NCBI GenBank assembly: GCA_934089255.1
Contig: CAKOJI010000010.1
Location: forward strand, 1 to 37,406
Length of the DNA: 37,406 nt
DNA from: an uncultured Bacilli bacterium
GTDB taxonomy: Bacteria > Bacillota_I > Bacilli_A > RF39 > UBA660
Direction: 5' to 3'
The notes below the pieces were generated by a model that was given only the letters and a program-made list of their open reading frames with translations, was not told the DNA's origin and ran no database searches. Of this stretch, positions 8,250-17,218 are shown piece after piece. Each line of letters begins with the position of its first letter. Position 1 is the stretch's first letter. The position numbers and the translations under genes are program-made.

Positions 8250-9143
8250 CTACTTCTTTATTAATATTTTTTCTTTATTTTTAAAACCATTATAAATATC
8301 ATCTTCATTTAAATTTAATCTTTTAAACATACTAATTAAATCTAAATTATAATTATTATTTATAAAATCAATACCATTTTTAATAGTTTTAAAATCATTA
8401 CCATATTTATTTATAAAACTAATACTAATTATAGTACCAACTACATACATAAAATAACTTTGATATTGTTCTTTTTTATTTTTAACAATACCTTCACTAA
8501 AATAATGCATAGAATTAATATCTATTATTCTATTATTGTTATCACCTAATTTATAAAAAGATTCTAACCCTTTTTCAATTAATATACTAGGAGTTTCACT
8601 ATATATATTATTAATTTGTTTTGTATAAGCATGAGTTATTTCGTGAATATAAGTAACTATATTAAAATCTCTTAAAAGTATCATATCATCTTGAACTAAA
8701 TTAACATAATAACTTGTTTTAAAATTACTATCATAAATAATTTTAGTATTTAAATAATTAATTAAAGTAAAATAATCACTATCTATACCAATAAATTTAA
8801 ATAAGTCATTTTTATTTTCATTAGTTATTTTACATACTGACATTTTTAAATCAATAATATTAAATAGCTCATATAAATAAGCTAAATCATTATTACTTAT
8901 TAAATTATTTGTATTTATATTTAAAGTCTTTTTTAATATACTATACGCAAATTTATCATGTTGAAACAACTCTGTAAAAACTTTATTTAATTCTTGGCAA
9001 GTACTATTTAATTCACTACAAAGTGAAACCGTTGCAACGTATAAAAGACATATATTTTCTATATATTTAGCTTTATCAGTATCATCATTACTACATTTAT
9101 ATCTATCTATACAAGTTTTTATATATTCTAAAACTCTTTCCAT
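8250..9143 (-). CDS. HEITH-motif putative zinc metallopeptidase-like protein
   Basis: A 297-aa helical protein with H167-E-I-T-H171 in the context VTYIHEITHAYTK, followed by ETPSILIEKGLESF, with E190 as a possible third zinc ligand. The HExxH with a downstream S/E-rich helix resembles the core of M3-type oligoendopeptidases in miniature, though the protein is much shorter than that family (about 600 aa). There is no signal peptide, so it is expected in the cytoplasm. It sits 7 bases after miaA and 4 bases before the 138-aa gene, in an operon. The substrate is unknown, and it may be inactive. Confidence 0.7.
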   Translation of the reverse strand: MERVLEYIKTCIDRYKCSNDDTDKAKYIENICLLYVATVSLCSELNSTCQELNKVFTELFQHDKFAYSILKKTLNINTNNLISNNDLAYLYELFNIIDLKMSVCKITNENKNDLFKFIGIDSDYFTLINYLNTKIIYDSNFKTSYYVNLVQDDMILLRDFNIVTYIHEITHAYTKQINNIYSETPSILIEKGLESFYKLGDNNNRIIDINSMHYFSEGIVKNKKEQYQSYFMYVVGTIISISFINKYGNDFKTIKNGIDFINNNYNLDLISMFKRLNLNEDDIYNGFKNKEKILIKK

Positions 9144-9150
9144 AAACCCT

Positions 9151-9999
9151 CTATTTAATATAATTTATAACTTCATTAATAGTATTATTAAAATCATCAA
9201 AATCTACATCAAACCATTTAATATCCATTTGATTATTAAACCAAGTATATTGTCTTTTAGCATAATGTCTACTTCTTTGTTTAATTAAATTAATAGTGTC
9301 TTCTAAACTAATATTACCATCAAAATAATCATAAAGTTCTTTATACCCAATACCAGTCATTATAGCTTTACTTCTTATATTTTTATCATATAAAGATTTA
9401 ACTTCTTCAATTAAACCATTTTTAATCATATCATCTACTCTTTTATTAATTCTATCATATAATATTTCTCTACTAGTAGTAAGTCCTATAAATTTAACAT
9501 TATATAATAATTTATCTTTATCTTTAACAGTTTCTTTTTTATTTAAAAATCTAATCATACGTTTTCTATTATTTATATGAATAGAAGTATTAGGATCTTT
9601 AATTAATACTAAATTATATAATTCTTCATTTGTAAGATTATCATACGTATTATTAATATCATTTTCTGTTTCAAATACATAGTTATATAATCCAGCTTTT
9701 ATATATAGTCCTGTACCACCAACTATAATAATATTTTTATCTTTATTATTATCTATTATATTTCTTAAGTCTTTTTGATAATCATATACAGTATACATCT
9801 CAGTTGGTTCTTTTATATCAAATAGAAAATGTTTTATATTTTCTTTTTCATTTTCTGTAACTTTAGCAGTACCAATATTTAATTCTTTATATACTTGCAT
9901 AGAATCTGCGTTTACTACTATTCCATTATAACGTTTAGCAAGTTCTATACTTAATTTTGTTTTACCAACTCCAGTTGGTCCTACTATACATAATATCAT
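9151..9999 (-). CDS. miaA: tRNA dimethylallyltransferase
   Basis: A 282-aa protein that adds the isopentenyl group to A37 of tRNAs reading UNN codons. The P-loop GPTGVGKT is at residues 7-14, followed by the family signatures NADSMQVYKELNIGTAK and IVGGTGLY. KRQYTWFNNQ near residue 250 is typical of the C-terminal tRNA-binding part. Slightly shorter than the usual 300 or so residues, as in other small AT-rich genomes. AGAGGTG precedes the start. It leads a three-gene unit with the HEITH and 138-aa genes. Confidence 0.96.
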   Translation of the reverse strand: MILCIVGPTGVGKTKLSIELAKRYNGIVVNADSMQVYKELNIGTAKVTENEKENIKHFLFDIKEPTEMYTVYDYQKDLRNIIDNNKDKNIIIVGGTGLYIKAGLYNYVFETENDINNTYDNLTNEELYNLVLIKDPNTSIHINNRKRMIRFLNKKETVKDKDKLLYNVKFIGLTTSREILYDRINKRVDDMIKNGLIEEVKSLYDKNIRSKAIMTGIGYKELYDYFDGNISLEDTINLIKQRSRHYAKRQYTWFNNQMDIKWFDVDFDDFNNTINEVINYIK

Positions 10000-10036
10000 T
10001 TCGCACCTCTGATGACTATAATAGCATATGAAAAAA

Positions 10037-10057
10037 GAATAATCAATTTAATTATTC
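10037..10057 (-). terminator. Intrinsic terminator, stop codon in the loop
   Basis: Minus-strand stem GAATAAT / ATTATTC (10057-10051 with 10043-10037) followed by a run of six T. The stop codon of the surface-protein gene (10050-10048) is in the loop. Confidence 0.75.
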
Positions 10058-10983
10058 CTATTCATTAATTCTGTTTCTATAGTACCGTTAGTAAAAGAAT
10101 CAGTAACAGTTATTGTTTTATCAATTAAAAGTTTATTATAATCAATAACTTGTATTTTCTCATATGTTGGTTCAGTTTTAATACTAAGTGTATTATTATC
10201 ATTGCTTATATTTCTAACAACTTTTCTTTGTATTAAATCAATATAATCACATGTACTATTAACACATCTTAATGGTTCAGAAACATATAAACTATATGTC
10301 AATGTAACATTAGGAGATAAATTTTTTGTAGTAGCATTAATATCTATTTTATATTTTTTATTAAATCTACTATCTTCATCATTTACAAGTACTCCTAATC
10401 CAGTACTGTTACCAATTATATTAAATTTTTCAAATTTATTTTCACTATCTCTAATATTTACTTTAGCAAAAACTTCTTTAGCCATATCTTTACTTTGATC
10501 TACGTAAGTTTCATGATATGTAAGAGTTAACGTGTATGTTTGAATTTCATCAACATCTATTTCATTTCTAACTATTTCACTTTCATATATTGGAAATGTA
10601 TCACTGTTCCCATTACAAGTACCCTTATCACTAACACAAGTTAGTTCATACGTTAAATCATCATAGTACTTTAAATCATTTTGTAATCTTTCTAACACAA
10701 CTTCATAACTATTAACTTTAGATACACCAGTATTTTTTACTGTAAATATTTTCCCTTTAACAACTACACCAGGTTCTATCTTTTCTGCATTTACAGTTCC
10801 ATTACCATCAGCATAAGTAAGTTCTAACTTACCTGTACTAACATCTATACTTTTATCATTAGTATTACCCTTTACTTTAGATACAAAATAAGCATAAGTA
10901 ATTCCAAATATCGTAAGTATTAAAAGTATAATAGCAACCATACTTGTTATAATTTTTCTTTTTATCTCATCAGTTTTTTCCAT
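10048..10983 (-). CDS. SipW-type signal secreted/surface protein
   Basis: An exported protein of 311 aa. A basic start (MEKTDEIKRK) is followed by one hydrophobic helix (about residues 11-30) ending in GITYAYFVSKVKGN, a SipW/TasA-like signal. The rest is beta-rich with Ig-like spacing and two small Cys pairs (CVSDKGTC, CVNSTC). The region about residues 145-180 (IDVDEIQTYTLTLTYHET, then DQSKDMAK) matches the visible start of the 35964-37406 product (DVNETQSYELKVVYKE, DQSEDMNK), so these are modular paralogues. In-frame codons upstream of 10983 exist, but AGTAGGA fits the ATG at 10983-10981. It could be a fibre or adhesin subunit; function unproven. Confidence 0.75.
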   Translation of the reverse strand: MEKTDEIKRKIITSMVAIILLILTIFGITYAYFVSKVKGNTNDKSIDVSTGKLELTYADGNGTVNAEKIEPGVVVKGKIFTVKNTGVSKVNSYEVVLERLQNDLKYYDDLTYELTCVSDKGTCNGNSDTFPIYESEIVRNEIDVDEIQTYTLTLTYHETYVDQSKDMAKEVFAKVNIRDSENKFEKFNIIGNSTGLGVLVNDEDSRFNKKYKIDINATTKNLSPNVTLTYSLYVSEPLRCVNSTCDYIDLIQRKVVRNISNDNNTLSIKTEPTYEKIQVIDYNKLLIDKTITVTDSFTNGTIETELMNRNN

Positions 10984-11064
10984 AATACTTTTCCTACTTT
11001 CCATATATATTTTAAAATATATAGTAATTAATTTCAATATTAAGTTATTTTTTTTAACTTTAAA

Positions 11065-11093
11065 TTGACAAATACTTTAGAATATAGTAAAAT
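11065..11093 (+). promoter_or_regulatory. Promoter of tRNA-Ser(GCT)
   Basis: Consensus -35 TTGACA (11065-11070), 17-bp spacer, -10 TAAAAT (11088-11093). The tRNA starts 16 bases after the -10 box. Confidence 0.85.
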
Positions 11094-11108
11094 CTATTTA
11101 TCGGGCAT

Positions 11109-11199
11109 GGAGTAGTACTCAAGAGGCTGAAGAGGCGCCCCTGCTAAGGGTGTAGGTCGGGCAACTGGCGCGAGAGTTCAAATCTCTCCTACTCCGCCA
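11109..11199 (+). tRNA. tRNA-Ser(GCT)
   Basis: A 91-nt cloverleaf: acceptor GGAGTAG / CTACTCC, discriminator G and encoded CCA, anticodon loop CTGCTAA (anticodon GCT, reading AGC/AGU) on a CGCCC / GGGTG stem, a long class II variable arm as required for tRNA-Ser, and T stem GAGAG / CTCTC. It has its own promoter and a following terminator. Confidence 0.96.
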
Positions 11200-11213
11200 T
11201 TTTTTTAATATAT

Positions 11214-11243
11214 AAAAAGTCTTAATAAAATTTAAGACTTTTT
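11214..11243. terminator. Bidirectional terminator between tRNA-Ser and the 311-aa gene
   Basis: A 12-bp stem (11214-11225 with 11232-11243) and a 6-base loop, with a T-run after it on the plus strand and T-rich sequence on the minus. The stop of the convergent gene (11245-11243) touches its base. Confidence 0.75.
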
Positions 11244-12178
11244 TATTTATTTTCTTTTCTTATATACTTTAATTCTCTACTATAAGTTATATATTCTTCT
11301 ATATTTCTTTTTATATAATGTCCATCCTTATATTCATAAATATTAATATATTTAAATAAAGGTATTAAATACGAATTATGTATAATAGTTTCTATATTTC
11401 TATCTATTATCATATAAGCTTTATTACTACCATCACTTATTTTAGTACTAATATTATATCCATTATCATCTTTAATATATATTGGTAAAGCATTATTAGA
11501 AATAGATACAAAACCAATATAAGTATTTGGTAAAAAATCAATTATTCTATTTTGACTAATACTATCTATTGTTAAAATACTATAATTAAGTGGTCTATAA
11601 CCAAACCTAGTAGAAAGTAAACTTACTTTTTTAAAACTATATTTATCTAATAAATCTTTATCATTAGTATAAAAATATATATCACTTAATAAATTATTAT
11701 GTTTAATATCTAATCTATATTTATTTATATTTTTATATAACTCTTCTTTATTAACACTTTCTATTTCATATCTACCATTATTTTCAGTTAATAAAACCAT
11801 ATGTCCTTTACTTATTTCATCCTCATTCATATTTAATAATGTATTAAAATCTATTAAATCTACTTTATCTTTATCATATATTCTTTTTAATTTACTACCA
11901 TTAGTTTCATATTTATTTATTAAAAGTGGATTAAACTTACTAGTTTCTTCACTAGTAAGTTCTACCATAAATTTAATATTCTTTTTTCTATTTTCAACTT
12001 TACTTATAAACGGTAACAAATCTGTTTTATAACCTAAAAAATATAACAAGGGTAACTCAACATATTCATTTCCATTTACTTTTTTCAATATTTTAAACTC
12101 TTCTGTATAAATACTCACATCTTTATCTATCACATTATCATTAATTAAATTTTTATAAGAGATAAAATATTTTATCAT
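11243..12178 (-). CDS. Hypothetical protein, 311 aa, downstream of ylbL
   Basis: I do not recognise this protein. It is a mixed alpha/beta protein rich in Lys, Asn, Ile and Tyr without a signal peptide or clear membrane helix. The start is 2 bases after the ylbL stop with GGGAGG upstream, so translation is probably coupled to ylbL. No catalytic motif is visible; possible partners are the YlbL protease or the cell surface, but this rests on linkage only. Confidence 0.7.
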   Translation of the reverse strand: MIKYFISYKNLINDNVIDKDVSIYTEEFKILKKVNGNEYVELPLLYFLGYKTDLLPFISKVENRKKNIKFMVELTSEETSKFNPLLINKYETNGSKLKRIYDKDKVDLIDFNTLLNMNEDEISKGHMVLLTENNGRYEIESVNKEELYKNINKYRLDIKHNNLLSDIYFYTNDKDLLDKYSFKKVSLLSTRFGYRPLNYSILTIDSISQNRIIDFLPNTYIGFVSISNNALPIYIKDDNGYNISTKISDGSNKAYMIIDRNIETIIHNSYLIPLFKYINIYEYKDGHYIKRNIEEYITYSRELKYIRKENK

Positions 12179-12180
12179 CT

Positions 12181-13191
12181 TTAAACCTCCCGATTATTTA
12201 AATATTCTATTGCTTCTTTAAAATTACCTATACTAACTAACTCTATATCAAAATTATGTTTCTTTTTATAATTAAGTGCTTCATCATAATTATCTTTTGG
12301 TACAAGCATAACTTCACTATTATTTTTTACTGCTCCAGCAAGTTTATAAGTAACTCCCCCTATTTCACCGACATTACCTTCACTATCAATTGTTCCAGTA
12401 CCAGCAATAACACTTCCTTTAGTAATGTCTTCCTTAGTTAAAGCATTATATATTGCAAGTGCCATCATAAATCCACCACTAGAACCTGATTCACTAGATT
12501 TTGATATAACACTAATATCAACATCACTTTCATAGTCATTAACGACAGCAGATGTTAAACCAATTTTTGCTTCATCATTTATATTAATTAATTCAGCATG
12601 ACAATTTATTTGTTTTCCATTTCTATTTACAATAAAATCTACTTTATCACCAATATTTTTATTTTTAATATATTCTTGCATTTTACTAAAAGTAGTAAAA
12701 TCTATATTATCATATTTTTCTATTTTATCAAATAACTTTAAATCAGTTTTAGCATTATCTAATATATAAGTAACATAATTATTACTCTTTTTTATTTTAT
12801 ATTTAACATCAGCATAATTATATGCAACCATATAAGCATTACTAATACTTTCTTTTAAATAATATTGATCTATCTTTATAGTCTCATCCATATCACCATC
12901 ATAAGTTATATTATCATTAGGTATAATATCCCACGTAGGAATAATTTTTGCTAACAAATACGTAGGCACTGTACCTTTAACTAACCTAACATAAGTCATA
13001 TTAATACTACCACTAGATTTATATATCTTATCTTCACTAGTTATTCTCTTATCTAAATTTATTAATCCTCCTGGACTATATATACTAAAATTTAATTTAG
13101 TATTAAATAATAAATATATAAATACTAATATTAATATTCCTTTATAATTTTCTTTTATAAATTTTTTTATACTATCAAATATTCTTTTCAT
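12181..13191 (-). CDS. ylbL: YlbL-like membrane-anchored PDZ/Lon-type serine protease
   Basis: A 336-aa protein with one N-terminal membrane helix (about residues 17-32), a central PDZ-like region (about 130-200, LKLFDKIEKYDNIDF... NGKQI) and a Lon-like (S16) C-terminal proteolytic domain. The Ser-Lys dyad is visible: S238 in GSSGGFMMAL and K283 in GGVTYKLAGA, a spacing of 45 that fits Lon. YlbL-type proteases face outside; the B. subtilis relative is linked to the recovery of cell division after DNA damage. It is divergent from the ylbJ-like gene, which in Bacillus is a close neighbour too. Confidence 0.9.
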   Translation of the reverse strand: MKRIFDSIKKFIKENYKGILILVFIYLLFNTKLNFSIYSPGGLINLDKRITSEDKIYKSSGSINMTYVRLVKGTVPTYLLAKIIPTWDIIPNDNITYDGDMDETIKIDQYYLKESISNAYMVAYNYADVKYKIKKSNNYVTYILDNAKTDLKLFDKIEKYDNIDFTTFSKMQEYIKNKNIGDKVDFIVNRNGKQINCHAELININDEAKIGLTSAVVNDYESDVDISVISKSSESGSSGGFMMALAIYNALTKEDITKGSVIAGTGTIDSEGNVGEIGGVTYKLAGAVKNNSEVMLVPKDNYDEALNYKKKHNFDIELVSIGNFKEAIEYLNNREV

Positions 13192-13258
13192 ATCACATCA
13201 CCTATTTATTATATCAAACAATTATGAATTTTTTATATTTTTTTAAATATATTATATT

Positions 13259-14146
13259 ATGAAAAATAAATTAATTAAACTAACTATAATATTTTTCTTT
13301 ATACTAATATTTATTAAAAAAGATATAATGTATTACACAATATATAAAACAACTCTAATTTGGTTTAAAAATATAGTGCCTAATCTTTTACCTATGTTTA
13401 TTATTACTAGTTTAATAGTAAGTTCTAATTTAATAATTAATATATGTAATTTACTAGGTAATATAGGAAATAAAATATTTAATTGTTCTAAATATGGTAT
13501 ATTCGTATATATACTAAGTTTATTTACTGGTAGTCCATCTAATGCTAAATATATTAATGATTTAATACAAAATAATTTAATATCAAAATCTTTATCAAAT
13601 AAATTATTACTTTTTACTACAAACTATAATCCATTATTAATCTATACTCTTTTAAATAATTATTTATCTAAAAAAACTTCTATATTTATTATAATAATTA
13701 TTATTTTAACTAATATTATTATTGGATTTATAAATAGAAATATTGAATATACTGATATAAATTCTAATTATAATAATAAATCTATAAACATAACTAATAT
13801 AATAAGGGAAACTACCAATACTTTATTAATGATATTAGGTACATTAATATTTTTTAATATAATTATAAATCTTATCCCTATAAAAAATTTATTATTAAAA
13901 AATATAATAAACGGTTTCTTAGAAATAACAACTGCTCTAAGTAGTATGAAATATATAAATATTAAAAATAATATAAAAGTTATTTTAAGCATAATATATT
14001 TATCTTTTGGTGGATTATCTATTCATACACAAATAAAAAGTATCTTACCAGATACTAATTATAAATTATTTTTAAAAAATAGAATATTAGCAATATTTAT
14101 ATCAATTATTCTATATTTAATATTCCATAGTATGAAATTAATATAG
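13259..14146 (+). CDS. ylbJ: YlbJ-like integral membrane protein
   Basis: A 295-aa protein with about seven or eight membrane helices spread over the whole length. The segments WFKNIVPNLLPMFI near residue 35 and LFTGSPSNAKYIND near residue 95 match the YlbJ/nucleoside-recognition (gate) family signatures. In spore formers YlbJ is needed for sporulation, but its transport role is unclear. The neighbouring ylbL supports the assignment. The last 41 bp overlap the convergent prepilin gene. Confidence 0.8.
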   Translation: MKNKLIKLTIIFFFILIFIKKDIMYYTIYKTTLIWFKNIVPNLLPMFIITSLIVSSNLIINICNLLGNIGNKIFNCSKYGIFVYILSLFTGSPSNAKYINDLIQNNLISKSLSNKLLLFTTNYNPLLIYTLLNNYLSKKTSIFIIIIIILTNIIIGFINRNIEYTDINSNYNNKSINITNIIRETTNTLLMILGTLIFFNIIINLIPIKNLLLKNIINGFLEITTALSSMKYINIKNNIKVILSIIYLSFGGLSIHTQIKSILPDTNYKLFLKNRILAIFISIILYLIFHSMKLI

Positions 14147-14753
14147 AATAATCTTTTTCATCATCACCAATTATTGGAATTTCTATTTTGTGAAAAAATT
14201 TATCATTGTTAGTAGTTGTTTCACAATTAGAATTATTTCCAGTTAAAACACAACTATTATTTGAATTACTGTTACTATATTTTATATCAAAATTAATTTT
14301 TCCATCAGTAACGTTAAATTTAGCAAAATCAGGTAATAATCTAGTTGCCTTAATACTATCATGTATATAAGATATAACATAAGAATCTTTATTTTTATAA
14401 TAATATATTCCTAAATGGGCTATATCAGAGCCACCAAAATTAAACTCTATACACTCATTTGCTTTATTTTCTAATTTATTATTAAAATATGAATCACCAT
14501 CATTACCATAATTAGAATATAAATTAGTTATGTCACATTTTTTTACTGTAGTCTCAGTATTCTCTTTTTTGGATAAATCTTCTTCTATGTTTTTTAATAT
14601 TAATGCTTTATTAATTAAGTACGTAGTATTTACTTCACTAGATGAGTTAATATCTCTAACATTAACTAGTAAACTAAACAAGAATATAAGTACTATTGAT
14701 ATTAGAGCAATAGAAATAATTATTTCTACTAAAGTCATTCCTTTCTTATTCAT
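14106..14753 (-). CDS. Type IV prepilin-like protein, 215 aa
   Basis: A prepilin-type leader: NKKGMTLVEIIISIALISI, with cleavage expected after the Gly and a Glu at mature position 5, followed by a hydrophobic helix of about 20 residues. The rest is a soluble head with two CxnC pairs. The ATG at 14753-14751 has GGAGTGG upstream; an in-frame codon at 14807 would put extra residues before the leader and is unlikely. It is the third gene of a prepilin operon, one base after the previous stop. Probably a minor pilin or pseudopilin of a DNA-uptake or surface system; the assembly ATPase is not in this window. Confidence 0.85.
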   Translation of the reverse strand: MNKKGMTLVEIIISIALISIVLIFLFSLLVNVRDINSSSEVNTTYLINKALILKNIEEDLSKKENTETTVKKCDITNLYSNYGNDGDSYFNNKLENKANECIEFNFGGSDIAHLGIYYYKNKDSYVISYIHDSIKATRLLPDFAKFNVTDGKINFDIKYSNSNSNNSCVLTGNNSNCETTTNNDKFFHKIEIPIIGDDEKDYSILISYYGILNIE

Positions 14754-14754
14754 A

Positions 14755-15318
14755 TTACCACTCCAAACTAGATATATAAGTTTCATAAAGCTTATTCTCT
14801 GTACCATATTCTTTTTTATCAGTGTAATTATAATTCTTAGCAGGTCGTTTATATTCTACAATAATTAATTTATCATTATCACTAACATCTAACTTTCTTA
14901 TATAATCTATCATATACGCGTCAAAAAATGATGAATTCTTTTTATTATTTGGAGACACCATTTCTTTATCAAATTTATTTAAGTTTGTTAAAATATAAAT
15001 TTTTTCAACATCGTATAATTCTTTTACTTTTGAATCCAAATTTTCTGATAATTCATAATTTGTAAAAATAATACATTTTCCATCACCATTGTCTTTACAA
15101 ATATCAGTTACTGATATATTTAATCCATTGTTTGCTATTTTATCCTTTAAATATTTTTTTATATAATTAGTCATATAAATATACTCACTAGTATCATACT
15201 TATTTTCTTTTTTTACTTTAGATAATATTTTATTATACGAAGAAAATATAGTAAGTAGAGCAACTGATATAACAACGATTACTACTATAGTTTCCATTAA
15301 TACAAAACCTTTTTTCAT
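14755..15318 (-). CDS. Type IV prepilin-like protein, 187 aa
   Basis: Starts MKKGFVLMETIVVIVVISVA: a short basic leader, Gly before a Phe, Glu at mature position 5 and a long hydrophobic helix, the standard class of N-methylated pseudopilin. The head region has a possible disulphide pair (ICKDNGDGKC). The start ATG overlaps the stop of the upstream gene (ATGA, 15318-15315), so translation is coupled. It is the middle member of the prepilin trio. Confidence 0.85.
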   Translation of the reverse strand: MKKGFVLMETIVVIVVISVALLTIFSSYNKILSKVKKENKYDTSEYIYMTNYIKKYLKDKIANNGLNISVTDICKDNGDGKCIIFTNYELSENLDSKVKELYDVEKIYILTNLNKFDKEMVSPNNKKNSSFFDAYMIDYIRKLDVSDNDKLIIVEYKRPAKNYNYTDKKEYGTENKLYETYISSLEW

Positions 15319-15707
15319 TCCTTTACCCCCGTTATACTAATACTGTTACTTCCGTCTTGGAGTGCTTTTTCTAATCTTTTATCAGTTATATCTATTTTTT
15401 TACCGTCATCACATATTATTAAATCTTTACCATCAGAATCATAAGAATTTTTATATTTAATATCTGTTATTTTACAAATTCCAGTAGCATTAGTAAGACT
15501 TATACCATCATTAAACATTAGTACATCTCCAACCTCAAAATCTTGTATGCCCATAGAACTATTTAAATTTTCTTTTATACCTTTTTCTATAGTATTAAGT
15601 AAAACTTTATCTTGTAAATAATCTGCTATTATTCCTAAAAATAATGTTACGAATATTAGAAAAAAAGAATATATTAAACTAGTTGCTATAAAACCTTTAT
15701 TATTCAT
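15315..15707 (-). CDS. Prepilin-like protein without Glu5, 130 aa
   Basis: Starts MNNKGFIATSLIYSFFLIFV: the Gly-Phe cleavage site and hydrophobic helix are as in prepilins, but the mature position 5 is Ser/Leu rather than Glu. Loss of Glu5 is typical of GspK/tip-type minor pilins. The head (about residues 55-130) has a Cys pair (ICKI... IICDDGK). It leads the operon 15707-14106 and its TGA stop overlaps the next ATG. The stop shows that TGA is not a sense codon here. Confidence 0.75.
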   Translation of the reverse strand: MNNKGFIATSLIYSFFLIFVTLFLGIIADYLQDKVLLNTIEKGIKENLNSSMGIQDFEVGDVLMFNDGISLTNATGICKITDIKYKNSYDSDGKDLIICDDGKKIDITDKRLEKALQDGSNSISITGVKE

Positions 15708-15765
15708 AATATCACTCTACTTTATATAATTAAGTATATAATAATTTTTAATTATTTACAATCAA

Positions 15766-15794
15766 AAATAATACCATTAAAAACAGTATTATTT
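15766..15794 (-). terminator. Intrinsic terminator of the DUF1003 gene
   Basis: A 9-bp stem (15766-15774 with 15786-15794) and a T-run on the minus strand; the stop codon (15791-15789) lies inside the stem. Confidence 0.7.
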
Positions 15795-16316
15795 ATTTAA
15801 TTCTTTTAATATTTCTCTTTGATTTTTTAATATTTTATCCATTTTATCATGTAATTCTTCTAATATTAATTCACTTTTTAAATCTATTCTATAATCATTT
15901 TGATTTCTTAAACTATCTTTTTTTGCTTGTCTATTTTGACTCATCATAATTATAGGAGCTTGTATAGCAGCAATACAAGATAATACTAAATTTAGTAATA
16001 TAAATGGATATGGATCTATTTCTTTACCACTAGTTAAAATAACTGTATTAATAACTATCCATAATAATAAAAATCCTACAAATAATATTATAAATGTCCA
16101 ACTACCAGCTACTTCTGAAACTTTATCTGCTAATTTATCACCAAAAGTCATTGAACTATCTTCTAATTTATCAATATCAATACTAATTGGTTGATCTACT
16201 AATAAATCAAGTAATTCCTCTTCGTCAGTTTCTGTTATTTCATTATTTTTTAATAACATTTTAACTAATTCTTTTTTTGTTTTTACAATTTTAGTCTTTT
16301 CTATTCCTTTTTTCAT
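15789..16316 (-). CDS. DUF1003 membrane protein
   Basis: A 175-aa protein with two membrane helices (about residues 73-95 and 105-123). The segments FGDKLADKVSEVAGSWTFI, INTVILTSGKEIDPYPFILLNLVLS and AAIQAPIIMMSQNRQAKKD match the DUF1003 family, conserved but of unknown function. A coiled-coil tail (about 140-175) follows. It is a single gene with its own terminator. Confidence 0.9.
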   Translation of the reverse strand: MKKGIEKTKIVKTKKELVKMLLKNNEITETDEEELLDLLVDQPISIDIDKLEDSSMTFGDKLADKVSEVAGSWTFIILFVGFLLLWIVINTVILTSGKEIDPYPFILLNLVLSCIAAIQAPIIMMSQNRQAKKDSLRNQNDYRIDLKSELILEELHDKMDKILKNQREILKELNK

Positions 16317-16342
16317 ACCATCACCATATTAAGTATAACATA

Positions 16343-17146
16343 TTATCTATTTAAATATTTACACTTTTTACATAATAATTCACATTTTTTATTATTTTTA
16401 AAACCATTTAACATATTTTGATATCTATCATTTTTAATTATATTATTTAAACTATCTTTAAATATATTACCTAATTTAATATCACCCTTACTATCTAAAC
16501 AACACGGTATTATAGTACCATCAACTAATATTCCTATATGATCTCTAAGTGCATAACACGTTCCAACTTCATTATAATAACCATTATTTTTATCAGGCCA
16601 TATAAATTCTTCATTAATACTAATAAATACATTATTAGTTATAGTAGTATTATTTTTTATATTATTAATATCTAAATTAACATTATATTTTTTATTTATC
16701 ATATCAACTATTTTATTAGAATATTTATTATTAGTCCACAATCTAAAAGAAACATAAGTAAACTTTTTCAATATTTCTACTACATTAAATATATTATTAA
16801 TATAATCTTCTAAAGAAATATTATATTTATCACTAAAACTATGTAACGATATATTTATTTGTCTAATATTCTTATTTTCTCTAATATTATTTATTAAATA
16901 ACCATTAGTAGTAATATTAACTTTATATCTTTTACTAGCATAATTAATAAATTCATTTATACTAGGATGCATCAATGGTTCTCCTAGAACATGTAAATAA
17001 ATATATTTAGTATAGCCTTCTATATTATTTAATACAGTTTTAAAATCATTAAAAGACATATATTTTTTTATTCTTTTATTTTTTATACAAAAAGAACAAG
17101 ATAAATTACAATCATTAGTTATTTCTATATATATTTTTTTATACAT
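16343..17146 (-). CDS. Radical SAM/SPASM protein
   Basis: A 267-aa protein. The cluster motif C13-x3-C17-x2-C20 (TNDCNLSCSFC) binds the catalytic 4Fe-4S cluster and S-adenosylmethionine; LHVLGEPLMHP is the usual GEP-type SAM contact. Near the C terminus are further cysteines (TCYAL, IIPCCLD, CELLCKKC) that form a SPASM-type auxiliary cluster region. Such enzymes modify peptides or proteins. The substrate is not evident: the divergent 189-aa gene at 17219 is the only close partner, and no small precursor-peptide gene was recognised nearby. AAAGGA precedes the start. Confidence 0.88.
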   Translation of the reverse strand: MYKKIYIEITNDCNLSCSFCIKNKRIKKYMSFNDFKTVLNNIEGYTKYIYLHVLGEPLMHPSINEFINYASKRYKVNITTNGYLINNIRENKNIRQINISLHSFSDKYNISLEDYINNIFNVVEILKKFTYVSFRLWTNNKYSNKIVDMINKKYNVNLDINNIKNNTTITNNVFISINEEFIWPDKNNGYYNEVGTCYALRDHIGILVDGTIIPCCLDSKGDIKLGNIFKDSLNNIIKNDRYQNMLNGFKNNKKCELLCKKCKYLNR

Positions 17147-17218
17147 TTTTATAATCCTTTCTTTTAAATTATATTTGTTTTTGATATAATGATATAAAGT
17201 TTTAAAGGAAGTAGTTTT

